This document shows positions 23,785 to 35,729 of a DNA stretch of 64,000 nt, piece after piece. Numbering within the stretch: the stretch's first letter is position 1; each line of letters starts with the position of its first letter. Under the pieces are notes generated by a model. The model had not been told where the DNA came from and did no database searches. It saw only the letters and a program-made list of their open reading frames with translations. Made by a program: the position numbers and the translations under genes. This stretch comes from Heterocephalus glaber (taxonomy: Eukaryota > Chordata > Mammalia > Rodentia > Bathyergidae): positions 23,547,303 to 23,611,302 of the forward strand of contig NW_004624732.1 of NCBI RefSeq assembly GCF_000247695.1. The letters are read 5' to 3'.

Positions 23785-24000
23785 TTTTTTCTTCTCATTT
23801 TTTAAGCTTTTCATTTTGAAATAATTACAGATTTACAAGAAGCTCCAGAAATAATAATTTTCTCATTCTATGTCACCCATTTTCCCTCGGTGGTGCATAT
23901 TTAGTTGATTCTATTCCTTTCCCACTGCATTGTTCTTCCATCCCCCTACCTCTCCTCTTTTCTTATTCTGGGGACATGTCTTCGGCTTTTCATTGGGAAA
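23785..24000 (-). mobile_element. old L1 3' fragment (tentative)
   Basis: TTTTGAAATAATTACAGATT and ATTTACAAGAAGCTCC resemble old L1 3' UTR sequence; diverged. Confidence 0.4.
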
Positions 24001-24284
24001 TACCAAATGAACCCTTGAGCTAAAGGTTGCTGACCCCTCTCCTAGGGCTACTTGTGGATGCATATGGCTTCCTTTTCATTTGTTCTTTATGGACCACTTG
24101 CATAGTATATGGTGCTAGGCCAGGTACTAGGTGCTCCTCCTTGTTCAGGCTCTTCTGCTCTTATTTTGAGAACATTAAGTATGTGCGCATATCCTCCTTT
24201 ATGGTTCCTTTTTATAAATTATATATACATGTATGTGTCATACTCAGACCTGTGTATATTGTTGGTGTGGAGAAACAGTGGCAA

Positions 24285-24420
24285 TTTGATGGAAATAGCC
24301 CAGGATTTGCAGTTAGAAACCTTGGTTCAAATCCTGGTTCTATTTCATACTTGCTGTATGATCCTACAAGTCATTTTAATTCCAAATCTTTGAATCTGTT
24401 CTCTTCTGTAAAATAAATTT
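24285..24420 (+). mobile_element. MIR SINE
   Basis: TTGGTTCAAATCCTGGTTCT, then a TTGCTGTATGATCC block in MIR order. Confidence 0.7.
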
Positions 24421-24550
24421 TGCAGGGTGTGGTGGTGCATGCCTCTTAGGCTGAGGCAGGAGGATCAGTGAGGCCAGTCTGGGCTACATACAGAGTTCAA
24501 GGGCAGCCTGAACTACATATCTCAAAAAACCAAAACCAAATCAAAACAAA
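24421..24550 (+). mobile_element. B1-like SINE, internally shortened
   Basis: GGGTGTGGTGGTGCATGCC start, CTGAGGCAGGAGGATCAG, then two CTACATA blocks and a CAAAA-rich tail. Confidence 0.8.
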
Positions 24551-24709
24551 CAACAAAAACCCAAAACACAAAATAGGTTTGGTAATGACACTTAACAAAA
24601 GTTTTGTGGGAGAGAGACAAGTTGGCATTTGTATGATCTCTTAATGAATTTGAAAATGCTGTTTCAAATGTGGACTAGCAATGTTTATTTTGTTTTTATT
24701 TACAATATT

Positions 24710-24792
24710 TGTTTGTAGTACTATGGATCAAACCTTGGGCCTCATACATGTTAGGCAACTGCTCTATCACTGAGCCACATCTCAGCTCCCCA
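24710..24792 (-). mobile_element. ID-like SINE, antisense
   Basis: ATGGATCAAACCTTGGGCC and CACTGAGCCACATCTC in reversed order. Confidence 0.75.
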
Positions 24793-26409
24793 TGCCTATT
24801 TTAAAGTGTTGAAGTGAAAGCCAACTGTAAACTATGGCTGTATTATACCTATTTTACTCAGTAACAGAGAAAAACTCATCTAGATTTTATATCCCAGCCT
24901 TCTTATACCTTCTGTCTTCACATTAAATACCCAGTACTTAATTGGTTTTCTTTTTTTCAACTGAGTGTAATCCAGCTCCCTTGGGAAGTTTAAGATGGCC
25001 ATGTCAGCTGTTGTACTATCAAGTGACATATCAAATGTTCTCTTTTTTTCTTATTTACCTAAGTCTGGGAATTAACCTGTTTAGAAACATCTTAGAAAAT
25101 CTCTCAAATTACCATGAATACACTTTCCTGTTCAAGCTTTTGAGCAGGTTTTGCTGCTAGAAATGAACTTTTGTATGGTTCAAGAAGCCAAGATTTTGTT
25201 TTAAAGAGAACATCTTTAAAAGGATATTTAGACTCAGTAGTCAGTATAAAACTGATAAATAAAATAAAAAATATGAGATATAGATGACTGGCACATTTCA
25301 CTTCCTTAAACCTAGCCTAGATACAGGGAAACAGATTCTAAGTCATTAAGAGGCAGACATCTACAGACCCCCCCCCCCAACAGCAGGATATACATTATTT
25401 TCAGGAACATATGGACATTCTCCAAGATAAACCATAGGTTACATCATAAAACAAGCCTCAATATATTTAAAATAATTTAAAAATCATACAAATATGTCCT
25501 CAGACCACAGTGAAATTAAATTAAAAGAAGAAAAATTTGGAAATATTCACAAATATGTTGAAATTAAAGTATATGCTTCCAAATCACTGATGGCTCAAAG
25601 AAAAATCACGAGAAGAGTTAGAAAGTACTTGGTAAATGCAAACAAAATAAAGCATATTATGGTAGTAATGCTTGTAAACATTAAAAAATAAACTTAAAAT
25701 GGTAAGTCTTAGGTATATTTTACCGTAATTAAATAAAATCCTGGTACTTACTTGTTCAGTAATGAGTGTTTATTGGATACCAGCTATGTTCCCTGAAAAA
25801 ACAAAACAAAACAGTATGCCATAAATTAGAAGATGTGACAAAGGCAGTGCGTAGAGGGAAATGTATGACTCTGAATATCTGTATTAAAAAGAAAAAAGTT
25901 TCAATAACCTAATAACAGTCTTAGTAAGCAATTACCTAAACCACTTTAAGAATTAATAGGAGAACAAGTAAATTTAAAGCAATCCAAAGGGAGAAAAATA
26001 AGTACTAGGTGGGAAATAACAAAAATAGAGGGAAAAAATAAAGAAAATAGGCAGAATAAAAATTGCAAAACTGACAAACCTTAAGATAGACTGACCAAGA
26101 TAAAAACTCACAATTCTGATTTTGAAGTGAGGTTGAGCCAGAACTCAAGTTAGAACTGCCTCATAGAATCCCAGTTCAGCAGCCATCAAGGGACAAAAGG
26201 ATACAGCTCCAGTGTGCCTTGATGCAGTGGTTGGAGACGGTGGGGCAGGAGCGCTGGAAGAGGTGGGACTTGGTCTGTGCTTGAGACAGACTTACTGTGC
26301 AAGAGAAAAAATAAGGGAAAGAAGATTTTGAGAACTGGGCAAGACTTCAGAATGAACCTAATCCAAGATGTGTCCCAAGCTGCTGAGCACCTACAATGTT
26401 CCCTCCAGG

Positions 26410-26600
26410 ATCAGTTGGCTCATACTGCCATAACACAGTGCCACAAAACTAGGTGGCTGAAGTGACAGAAATTTATTTTCTCACAGTTCTGGAGTCTAGA
26501 AGTCAAAGATCAAGGTGTCAACAGTTTTCATTTCCTCAAGACTTCTCTCTGTGGGTCACAGATAGCAGCCTTCTCATTACAGCCCCGCAGGATAAAAAAG
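26410..26600 (-). mobile_element. MaLR-type LTR fragment inside L1
   Basis: TGCCATAACACAGTGCCAC, GTGACAGAAATTTATTTTCT and TCACAGTTCTGGAGTCTAG are the reversed end of a MaLR-like LTR. Confidence 0.6.
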
Positions 26601-27511
26601 AAACCCCACAAGATCTATAAAATCAGACATGAAGAAAAGAATATGGTTATTGACCTTAAAGGGGGAAACAAAAGATCATTAGGAAATATTAGGAACAATT
26701 ATATGTCAACAAGTTAGACAACCGAGATTAAATATGTACATTTCTAGAAAGACTCTGAAATTGTCTTAAGAAACAGAAAATCTGAGTATACCAATAACAA
26801 AGAGATTGAATTAACAATAAAAACATCCCACATATAAAGCCCAGATGACTTTACATTTAGTGGTTCTACCAAATATTTAATGAAGAATTAACATAAATTC
26901 AAAACAAACGCTTTCAAAATACAAGGCCGGGCTTTCCAGCTCACTCCTATGAGGACATTATTCACTACATGCAAAAAGCAGACAAAGACATCACCAGAAA
27001 ACAAAACTAGAGAGCAGTAGCCCTTTTAAATAAAGATGCAGAAATCCTCAGTAGAATACTAGCAAAATGAATCCAGCAATGTATCAGATTGTAAACTATG
27101 ACTAAGAGGGATTTATCCCAGAAATGTAAGGTTGGTATAATATCTGAAGATCAGTGTTATATGCAGTATTAATAAAGGACAGTGACTACAAGATCATCTC
27201 AATAGCTGCAGGAAAAATGTTTGACAGAACCTAAGATCCTTTCATGATCAAACTGCTAAACAAATGAGGAATGGAAGGACACTTCCTTGATGTGACTGAC
27301 ATCATACTTAAGGATGTAAAACTAAATGTTGTCTTCCTGAGATCAGGAATATGATAAGGATGTTCCTTTTTTTTTTTTTGCCACTTCTGTTCAGTGTTGT
27401 ACATTTAAGAAAAAGGAGGAAAAGCCATCCAGATTGCAAAGGAAATAAAACAATCTCCATTTTTAGCAGACATGATCTTATATGTGTAGAGTATCCTGAA
27501 GAATCCATAAT

Positions 27512-27707
27512 AAAACTATTAGAACTAGCCAGGCGCGGTTGCTCACACCTATAATCCCAGCACTCAGGAGGCTGAGGCAGGACGATTGCCATGAATTCAA
27601 GGCCAGCCTGGACTACATAGTGAGTTCAAGCCCAGCCTGAACTACATAGCAAGACCCTGTCTCAAAAAACCAGACAGCAACAATAAAACAAAACCAACAA
27701 AACTATT
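27512..27707 (+). mobile_element. B1-like SINE inside L1
   Basis: A full body with an internal duplication (two ACTACATAG/AGTTCAAG blocks), ending AAGACCCTGTCTC. AAAACTATT flanks both ends as target duplication. Confidence 0.9.
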
Positions 27708-29209
27708 CAAATTCATAAATGAGTTCAGCAAGATCAATATATGAAGATCGACTGTATTCCTATACACTTGCAATGAATAGTCTGAAAATGAAACTAAGAA
27801 AACAATACATAGTGCATAAAAAAGAATTTGAAAATTTAGCACTAAAGTTAAAGGTGTGAAACATACTCTGAATTATAAAACATAATTGAAAGAAATTATA
27901 AAGATCTAAATAAATGACAAGTCATCTTGTGTTCATGGATTGGTAAACTTAAGGTCATGATGGCAGTACTCCCCATGTTGGTCTACAGATTCAACATAAT
28001 CTCTATTCAAATCCGAGCTGCCTGTTTGCAGAAATTGACAAACCAATCTTAAAATTTCTATGGAAATGCAAGGGACCCTGAATAGCCAGAATAGTCTTGA
28101 AAAAGAACAAAGTTGAAAGACTGACATAGCTTTCTGCAAAGCTACAGCAATTGAAACAATCAGGTGTTTTTATAAGGATAGACATACAGATAAGTGGATA
28201 GAATGAGAGTCCAGAAATACATGTTGACATTTATGGTCAGTTGATTTTTTTCAGCAGGGTTCAAGGACAGTTCAGTGGGGAAGGAATAGTTTTTTCAGTA
28301 AATGGTGGTGAGAAAACTGGATATCCACATGCATCTAAGGAAAAGAAGAAATAGATAAGTTTTTTTCATCCAAATAAAAAACTTCATTTTCAATGGTACC
28401 ATCCAGAAAATGAAAAGATTCCACATTTACAGAAAAGATTTGCAAATCAAGACATTATAAAGGACTCTTTCCCAAAGTATATCTAAAAACTCATGAATAA
28501 TAAAAAGATATATAGCCCAGCTAAAATATGACCAAAGATTTGATTAGCTATTTCTCCAAAGAAGATGCCCAAATGACTACTGTGTCCATGAGAAGTTCAA
28601 AATGCTTAGTCCATAGGAAAATGCAAATCAGAGCCACAGTAGGATACCAATACACCCACTAGGTGAAAAAGAGGGGCAATGACAAGTTTTGGTGAGTTGT
28701 TCAGGAATGTTCATAATGACTTTATTCATTGTAGCCAAAGGTAGAAATAGTCCAGAATAGTCCAGTTTATCAACCAAAAACCAATATATGGTATAGCTAT
28801 ACAATGGACTATTATTTAGCTATAAAAGGAGTGAAGTACTGATACATACTGTGATATGGGCAAACCTTGAAAACAAGTGTGCTTAGTGAAAGAGGCCAGA
28901 CAAGAAGTGCCACATATTTTATATCTTTATATGAAGTGTCCCAAATAGCCAAATAATCTCAAAGATTAGTTGTTTTCATGGGCTTGAGGAAAGAGGGTAT
29001 GAGAATGACTGCTAATAATATGAGGAATCATCTTGAGATGATTGAAATGTTCTGAATTAGATAGTGGTGATGGTTGTACAACTTTGTAGTAAAACTGCAG
29101 ACTTTAGGGTGAATTTAAGGGTATGTGATACGTGGTAAAGCTGTTACTAGAAAATGTAAGAAACCATTGAGATTCAGTTATCTGATTTTTTGTTAGTATA
29201 ATAAACAGA

Positions 29210-29740
29210 AATGGGGGAAAACTGACCAAGACTATGAAGCTATAAGTGAAGCTCTCTGTAAGACAGCAGAAGTAAAATGTTGGTAGATCGAGTGGAAATG
29301 TAAATTTGCTCTTCATAGAGGAGCCAACATGTTGGCCACATCCTGTCTGTGATGCTGCTTCCCTCCTAAAAAGTTAGTTCTCTGCTGAGGTCTGTCATCT
29401 CCATGGAGGGGCTTCTTTGGGTAGCTGTAATCTACATTATTATTTTTCCTACCCAGGCTTAAGAGCCTAGGTAATGTAACAAATTGGTATGCTGATGTTT
29501 ATATCAGCCTTGTGTATATGTTTATATATTTTGCATGGGGAGAATAAAAATCAGGGTAAAGTTTTTGTTTTGGATTAAAAAAGTTGTCATTGTTAAGTAA
29601 CTGGTGTTGAGCCTTGCAAAGTGTCTTTTTAGGAAATATGAAAAGTAGAAGAAACTATTAAGTAGGAGAGAAAGCACTCAGAAAATTACTCAGATTATCC
29701 TTTATTATTTTACATACTTTATTTTTGTTTTTAAATAAAT
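29210..29740 (+). other. unique intronic sequence
   Basis: Nothing recognised beyond short open frames. Confidence 0.45.
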
Positions 29741-29754
29741 TTTACACATATGGG

Positions 29755-29882
29755 CTTTTTTTTAAAGGCAGGCTGACCTTGAACTCACTATGTATCCCAG
29801 GCTGGCCTCGAACTTGGGGTGATCCTCCTCCCTTAGCTTCCTGAGTGCTGAGATTACAGGTGTGTGCCACCACACTCGGCTC
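29755..29882 (-). mobile_element. B1-like SINE, antisense
   Basis: GGCTGACCTTGAACTCAC to GCCACCACACTCGGC. CACATATGGGCTTTT before and CACATAGGCTTTT after suggest a duplication. Confidence 0.8.
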
Positions 29883-29999
29883 ACATAGGCTTTTAAAAAA
29901 ATGAGTTTTGAATGCTACATATCTATATATCCATATTTAATACAATTTCACATTCTATTTTGTTTAGTTAAAAAATTTTTTTTTACCTTTCTCCCCCTT

Positions 30000-30195
30000 T
30001 TCTTGGTGCCACTGGGAATTGAACACAGGCCCTTACATTGAGTTACATCCCTGGCCCTTCAAATATATGTAAAAAAATTTTTTTTGAGACAAGATCTCTA
30101 TAAGCTGCTCATGCTGGCCTTGAACTTGTTATAATCCTTTTGCCTCAGTTTCCTGTATAGCTGGGATGAGAGGTGTGCACCGTCACTTCCAGCTT
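30000..30195 (-). mobile_element. B1-dID composite SINE, antisense
   Basis: ID half TGGGAATTGAACACAGGCC, a linker, then B1 half GAGACAAGATCTCTATAAGC to GTGCACCGTCACTTCC. Confidence 0.7.
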
Positions 30196-31149
30196 AAGTT
30201 AAATTTTTATAACAATAATTTTTTCACATATTTTTCCCACACAAACTTTTCTTTTTTTTTTTTTTAAACTAAGTTATAAACGTCTTTTAAATTTTGGACA
30301 ATTTCAAACACATGCAGAGTAAAGAGAATAGCAGAACCCTCATGTCCACATTGTGGGGCTTCAGCCATTCTCAGTGCACATTGTCTCGTTCTGTCTCTGA
30401 GGGAGTCGTAAGCAATAGGGAAAAGGCAGTGCAGTTCTTAGCTAATATTAGAAACCTGCCCCAGGTGAAGACAAAATAAAATGAAAATTCTTTTCTGCTT
30501 TTACAGTCCACATTTAAATAATAAATATTTAAAATATCGGAGAGGACTTAAAAATTTCTTCATTAAGATATTAGTGAAGGCAAATACTAACCTTCTTGAA
30601 CATCTTATCTGACACCTGTGTATATTTTCCCCATTTTCTTCTTTCCACTTCTTTCTTTTAGCTAACTGATCCACTAATCCACTAGTTCTATTTTCTTAGG
30701 AATTTAAGACTTTCTTCTTGATTTACACTTTAATAGTAGGTATACATTCCATTCCAAAATGCTGAAAGACAGATTTTCCACCATTGTGTAGTGTCTGATT
30801 TTTGAATAACATTTTATTTGTAATTATAAAAGTAGCATGTATTCATTATAGAAAAAATTTAGAACCTATATAGAAAAGCACAAAGATTAAGAAATATGTA
30901 ATCTTGGCCAGAGAATAATCAATGTTAATGATTTTTTCCCCATTTATGTGACTTGCTTTTTTAATGTAATATAGTGAACCTAAACCTTTTATTCACTTAT
31001 GAACATTTATAGTTTATTTTGTCACGATTACAGTGTAGTTAATATTCACATAGGAGTGCATGATTAAGAGAGTTAGTTTAACTTTGATTTTTTCCCCTCT
31101 ACTGCAGAATATTCTTGTTTTCAATTGAGTAATTCTACCTTTAAAAAAT

Positions 31150-31345
31150 ATTATTTTTATTGATACATAAATATTGTCTATGGAGTACTATATGTTCTGA
31201 TACATGATATGATTTCAAATTAAAGTAAATAAATCTACCTCAACCATTTTGCTTTTTTTGGGTGAAAACATTTTCTTAAAACATACAGTATACTATTTTC
31301 ATCTGTAGTCACCCTACTGGGTTACAGAACACTAGAACTTATTTC
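31150..31345 (-). mobile_element. L1 3' UTR fragment, antisense (tentative)
   Basis: GTAGTCACCCTACTGGGTTA and ACACTAGAACTTATTTCTTC match the reversed L1 3' UTR pattern also hinted at near 63270-63500. Confidence 0.55.
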
Positions 31346-32185
31346 TTCTATCCCTGGGTTTTAATACTCTTTCCACAGTAAACAGTTATATGCCCAGCTA
31401 GTGTCCTGACTCTGCAGTTTAAAGATGACTTGTACAGAGTTCCCTGGAAAGCCAAAGTTCTGTTACTTTTGGTACTAGAAATTGGCTGTTGAGCCCTGTG
31501 TCTGTCCAGTACTTCTGTTGCATGCCTGACTGGTAATTTCCAGACTTTTTGAGAGTTATTTGCATAATTTTTAGTGTCTAGCATTACTGAGTAGTATATA
31601 GACAATTTCTTATGAGTGGTTAGAGGTGGTTAAAGAAATTTGAGTAGGTGCAGCTAGAGAAGTGGCAGGAAGGATGATGGCTTGTTTTCCCAGAAGTAGG
31701 GAATTTTATAAGAAAGAAAGGATGATCAGCTTTGAATGCTGCTAAGAGGTAGAGTTACTTGCATGCAAAGAAATCTTGGTTTTGCCAGTAAGACCATCCC
31801 TGGGGATCTCCACAAGCATAGCTCCCAGTTGTGGAGAGGTGGGGAAAACAGACTGGAAGGTTAAAGTGTGCATCAGTGGAGCTGCCGGTATGACAACTGC
31901 CTACAGAAGCTTCATTGTTAACCGTGTCATTGATGAAAGACGTGAGCTTCAGAGAGGGCCTTTAGAAGATGGGTGATTTAGAGGACATTTGCAGGTGGCT
32001 GGAAACTGGCCAATAGAGGAGAGATTGCTGATGTTGAGAGCAGATGACTGGAAGGGTAAAGGTTAAAGGTCTGAGGAGGCAGAAAGGAGGGGGTGATGTC
32101 ATCCACCTGGGTGTGGAAGCCACTAAAGAAAATGAAAAGAGACAGGGAGGGAGCCAGGGAGGCTTGAGTGAGATTCTGCAGTAGG
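31346..32185 (+). other. unique intronic sequence
   Basis: No gene or clear repeat. A short antisense B1 remnant (GATTACAGGTGGATGCCACC) follows at 32190-32222. Confidence 0.5.
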
Positions 32186-32224
32186 GCAGAGATTACAGGT
32201 GGATGCCACCACACCCGGCTCAAG

Positions 32225-32945
32225 TTTTCTGCATTTTTAAATATAAGAAGTTTTAAATAAAATTCTTTCTGTATGAACTTTTTCCTGTAGTTGATTTCTG
32301 GTTTTATGATTTAATTGTTAATGCTTAGATAGCTTTCTAAGGGTAAATAGAAAGGAGAGCATATACTGATTTGCTTGGGTAGCTAAATAATATTTCTAAA
32401 GGATACACAGGAGACTAGTGACATTATTTGCTTTTAGGGAAGAAAATAGGGAAAGGAGTGAGAAGAAAGTCTTGAACTCTTATACCTTGGGAATTTGGAA
32501 CCATGTGATTAATACCTATATACCCTGAATATCTTTGACATAGAGATGGAGAAAACACTCAAAAATTTAGAAGAGGTACCTCAAAAAGCAGTTTAGTAAA
32601 TGTAAGTGTAAAAATGGTCAATTACTTTTTTTGAGAGACAGAGAGAGGATGAGAATCCTCTCTGCTTGATATCTGAGGTTTCCAGTCTCTTATTCTATGA
32701 GTTTTGTATATATGAATTCATGACCTGGTTTTGAGTGTCTTGTTAAGCCTTTATTGTATAATTATCTTCAAGATGCATGTAAGAGTAGTAGATATAACTC
32801 ATTGGAGGAGTATTTGCCTAGCATGGGTCTAACTAGTTTAGAATGAAAGGGATTGGGTAATGAGAAGAAATTGAAGTAAGAAATGCATTGTATGATTCTA
32901 GCATCTGTGGGCTAACTAGACAGCTTGTATAATTTGTTTAAGACA
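32225..32945 (+). other. unique intronic sequence
   Basis: Nothing recognised. Confidence 0.45.
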
Positions 32946-32950
32946 GTTTT

Positions 32951-33040
32951 GAGGGCTGGGGCTTAATTCATTGGTAGAACACTTGCCTAGCATGTACAAG
33001 GCTCTGAATTTGATCCCCAGTATCACAAAACCCCCCAAAA
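32951..33040 (+). mobile_element. ID-like SINE, older
   Basis: GGGCTGGGGCTTAATTCATT, then GAATTTGATCCCCAG (B box) and a CA-rich tail. Confidence 0.75.
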
Positions 33041-33768
33041 TTCCGTAATTTTGATATTTTGCACATATCATATACTTTGCACTACCTAACCGTGAATTTG
33101 AGATCTGATTTTGTAACAAAACAGGAAGCCCAAATGGTGCAGTTGTCAGCCTTCAATATTGTGTCAGTAACTGATCAGAACATGAGTGAGCCCGTTCTTT
33201 TTCTCCTTTTGTCTTTCTCTTTTCTTTGATGGGAGAGGAGGTGGCAGTGGCTTCTACTCACTTGAAAGCTGGTAAGCAAGAAATGTGATGTAGGTGCCCT
33301 CTTTGATTACTGTGACCCAGGTGGCTGTTATGGTCAGTGATGTTTTTATGGACTCTGCCCTGGTTTAAGGAAATTTGTTTTTTTGGAAGACCCAGAGTAG
33401 GGCAATGAATGCGATGTGATTCAGATAGAGAGTGGTATTATGTGTTTGATGGGAAGTAAAATTAAAGTTACAAATAAATATGCTATTTAAAGCAGAATAT
33501 TGCTTTCCTGATTGGTTCCATTGGCAAGCTAGGAAATTGTGAAAATATCAACCTAACAACTGTATAGCTCATTGGCTCTTTTCTTTGGGTTCCTGATAAA
33601 AGTAATAATTATGTTTTCCAATATGGATGCGAAGTGTTCATGGTTCACACTCCATGTGTGTTTATAAGTGGTCCTGCATCATGAATTGCTTTGTCATTGA
33701 CTTAATGTTTTGTAACATTTGAGTGTTATGTTATCTGTGCTGATTTATTGTTTTCTCTTATTTTTCAG
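33041..33768 (+). other. CLASP1: 3' end of CLASP1 intron 1
   Basis: Unique sequence leading to the acceptor. The last bases are a T-rich tract and CAG at 33766-33768. Confidence 0.6.
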
Positions 33769-33784
33769 AATGGACTGCTGAATT

Positions 33785-33856
33785 ATGAAGTATTTCAGAC
33801 CCAGGAGTAGAACATCACTGTGCCACTCACTCCTTTATCTCCTGCTAGTTATTTAA
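33785..33856 (+). CDS. upstream ORF 1 in CLASP1 leader
   Basis: An ATG at 33785 opens a 23-codon reading frame ending in TAA at 33854-33856. It is not a known protein. Its likely role, if translated, is to reduce reinitiation at the main start. Existence is certain; function is inference. Confidence 0.4.
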   Translation: MKYFRPRSRTSLCHSLLYLLLVI

Positions 33857-33897
33857 ATTGGACTTTTAATATCCTACCAGCTGCTCTTCAGACACAC

Positions 33898-34023
33898 ATG
33901 GTGCATTGTTACCATTCCTCAGATTGCATCTTTGAAACACAGGCTCTTAGTAACCTTCAGCAAACAAAGAGGCAGCCTCCCTGGAACAGCTACCAGGAGG
34001 GAGTCATCCTGACTGCCCTCTAG
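33898..34023 (+). CDS. upstream ORF 2 in CLASP1 leader, in frame with CLASP1
   Basis: An ATG at 33898 (context CACATGG, moderate) opens 41 codons ending in TAG at 34021-34023. It is in the same frame as CLASP1 and stops 30 bases before its ATG. Stop-codon readthrough would extend CLASP1 at its N-terminus, but nothing here shows that this happens. Confidence 0.4.
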   Translation: MVHCYHSSDCIFETQALSNLQQTKRQPPWNSYQEGVILTAL

Positions 34024-34053
34024 CTTTTGCTGGATCTGGATTTGAATTCTGCC

Positions 34054-34248
34054 ATGGAGCCTCGCATGGAGTCTTGCCTGGCTCAGGTGTTGCAAAAGGA
34101 TGTGGGAAAACGACTGCAGGTTGGCCAAGAACTTATAGACTATTTCTCAGACAAACAGAAGTCTGCTGACCTTGAGCATGACCAGACCATGTTAGATAAG
34201 CTTGTGGATGGACTCGCTACCTCTTGGGTGAACTCTAGCAATTATAAG
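34054..34248 (+). CDS. CLASP1: CLASP1, first coding exon (65 codons, N-terminus)
   Basis: CLASP1 is a microtubule plus-end tracking protein. It stabilises microtubules at kinetochores, the cell cortex and the Golgi and binds EB proteins and CLIPs. The exon encodes the start of its N-terminal TOG-type HEAT-repeat domain. The peptide opens MEPRMESCLAQVLQKD and ends at TSWVNSSNYK, which I recognise as the conserved N-terminus of the long CLASP1 isoform. The start has a strong context (GCCATGG) and an in-frame stop 33 bases upstream. The exon ends AAG|GTAAGC, phase 0. The frame stays open to 34332, but that extension is intron. The rest of the protein, roughly 1,500 residues in the family, lies beyond the window. 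Confidence 0.95.
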
Positions 34249-34880
34249 GTAAGCTGTGCTTTAGGTACTTTTAAAAGGTGGCAGGGCTGCCTTGCTGGAT
34301 CAAAATTGTCCCTTAAAAAAGGCCCTTTGTGAGCAATCAGCATGATTCCTTGGTTTCAAGATGATGTTTGCACAGATTGTGGTTTTTGGAGACTTAATTT
34401 GATTTTTTGATTTTTTTTTGTTGGAAATAAAAAAATCCTTATCCTTAAGCCCTTTGAGAGAAGGCCAAGTGAAGAGATAAGGAGAGGTTTTATGTTGGAA
34501 GTGTACAAAAACGTGCAGCCTTGAAGTTAAGTGTATACTGTGTCTTGCAGTGCATGGGTCATGAGATATTGGTGAGTGACCCTTCATTAAAAACAAGAAT
34601 ATTTGCTGATTTTTTTTTTCTCAGGGAGCAAATTGGCAGTAGGATATGAAGCTTTTAACCTTCAGGTCACTGTTATAAAGTCTGCTGGGTAACTGACTAG
34701 AAATAGTATAGGTTGTTAAGGATTATCCTGTGACCTGTGGGTAATTGTATAGAGGTTATCCTTCAGGTTTAAAGATTAAGTTTCTTCCTGTGCCCTTGAT
34801 GGGGAGTGGAGGGGGTAGATTGGGGGTGGGAGTGGCAGGTCATGACCCAGATGAGCTTCGAAGATTGACCATTTACCATT

Positions 34881-35321
34881 TGTTATGGTTTTATCTAAAA
34901 TGTCTCCTCAAAGGCTCATATGTTCAGAGGTTCGGTTCTTGAGAGATGATTGGATCATGGGGGTACTGAACTCATTGATGGATTAATTCACTGATGAGTT
35001 CATAGCTGAATGTATTGTTAGGAGGTGAGACTTGGTTGAACAAGGTAGGTCCCTGGGGGTGTGACCTGAAAGTGTGTATTCTTATCCGTGGTCCCTTCTT
35101 GTCTTCCTGGCTCTTCCCCCTTTCTCTCTCTCTGCTTCTGGCCTCCATGAGGTGAGCAGCTTTGCTTTGCCATGCCCTTCTGTCATGGTGTTTCTGCTTT
35201 GGAGCATTTTTTCACAAGACTGAAACCTCTGAAACTGTGAGCCACATAAACAAACCTCTTCTCTATAAAGTTGTGGGCATTAGGTATTTTATTTCAGTAA
35301 CAGGAAAGCTGTCTAATATAC
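34881..35321 (+). mobile_element. MaLR-type LTR
   Basis: It opens TGTTATGGTTTTATCTAAAA and contains GATTGGATCATGGGGG. It closes with AACTGTGAGCCACATAAACA and a TATAAAGTTG block, the MaLR layout. Same strand as CLASP1. Confidence 0.75.
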
Positions 35322-35582
35322 CAAAGACTGAGCTTTATGAATGAAAGCCAGATGTAACTTGAAATGCTATGTCCGCTCTGTTAGCCCCCTTGCCCCAGCT
35401 CTTTTTCAGTTTGCCAGGAGGGTAGCCTCTGCAGATGAAGTTGAGATGGAAGGGAGAGGGGGGATTTTGCATGACTGCTGCTAGGTGCTATGAACATTGT
35501 GAAAGGGACTGACAGAAATTGAATCTTTTGTGCTTTTGAAGATTGAATTTAGTCTTCTGAGTTTGGTTTGGACTTTTTACTT

Positions 35583-35722
35583 TGTTTTGTTTGTTTTCTG
35601 TAGTTCAGGCTCATCTTGTTTCGAACTTACTGTGTAGCCCAGGCTGGTCTGGAACTCATGGTGATCCTCTTACCTCAGGCTCCTGAGTGCTGGGATACAG
35701 GTGTGTGGTACTACACCTGGCA
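35583..35722 (-). mobile_element. B1-like SINE, antisense
   Basis: GTAGCCCAGGCTGGTCTGG to TGGTACTACACCTGGC. Confidence 0.8.
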
Positions 35723-35729
35723 GTTTTGG

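Larger units (their letters stand above)
25370..29200 (+). mobile_element. long L1 fragment (ORF2 to 3' UTR), interrupted
   Basis: ORF2-like blocks follow in order: CATTCTCCAAGATAAACCAT near 25418, AGGGATTTATCCCAGAAATG near 27109, then AAATTTCTATGGAAATGCAA near 28049. The 3' UTR with GTGGTGATGGTTGTACAACT lies near 29065. Inserts are a MaLR piece (about 26410-26600) and a B1 SINE (27520-27700). All frames are broken. Confidence 0.8.
6750..33768 (+). other. CLASP1: CLASP1 intron 1
   Basis: It runs from the donor GTAAGT at 6750 to a pyrimidine-rich acceptor TTATTTTTCAG ending at 33768. It holds only repeats and unique non-coding sequence; no further exon was recognised. Alternative first exons cannot be excluded. 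Confidence 0.7.
33769..34053 (+). other. CLASP1: CLASP1 exon 2, 5' UTR part
   Basis: It begins after the acceptor TTTTTCAG and runs to the CLASP1 start. It carries two upstream ORFs and an in-frame stop TAG at 34021-34023, which fixes the CLASP1 start as the first in-frame ATG after it. Confidence 0.8.

Noticed and set aside
34249..34332. Extension of the CLASP1 frame past codon 65
   Set aside because: A consensus donor AAG|GTAAGC stands where the conserved protein continues in the next exon. The 28 extra codons do not look like CLASP.
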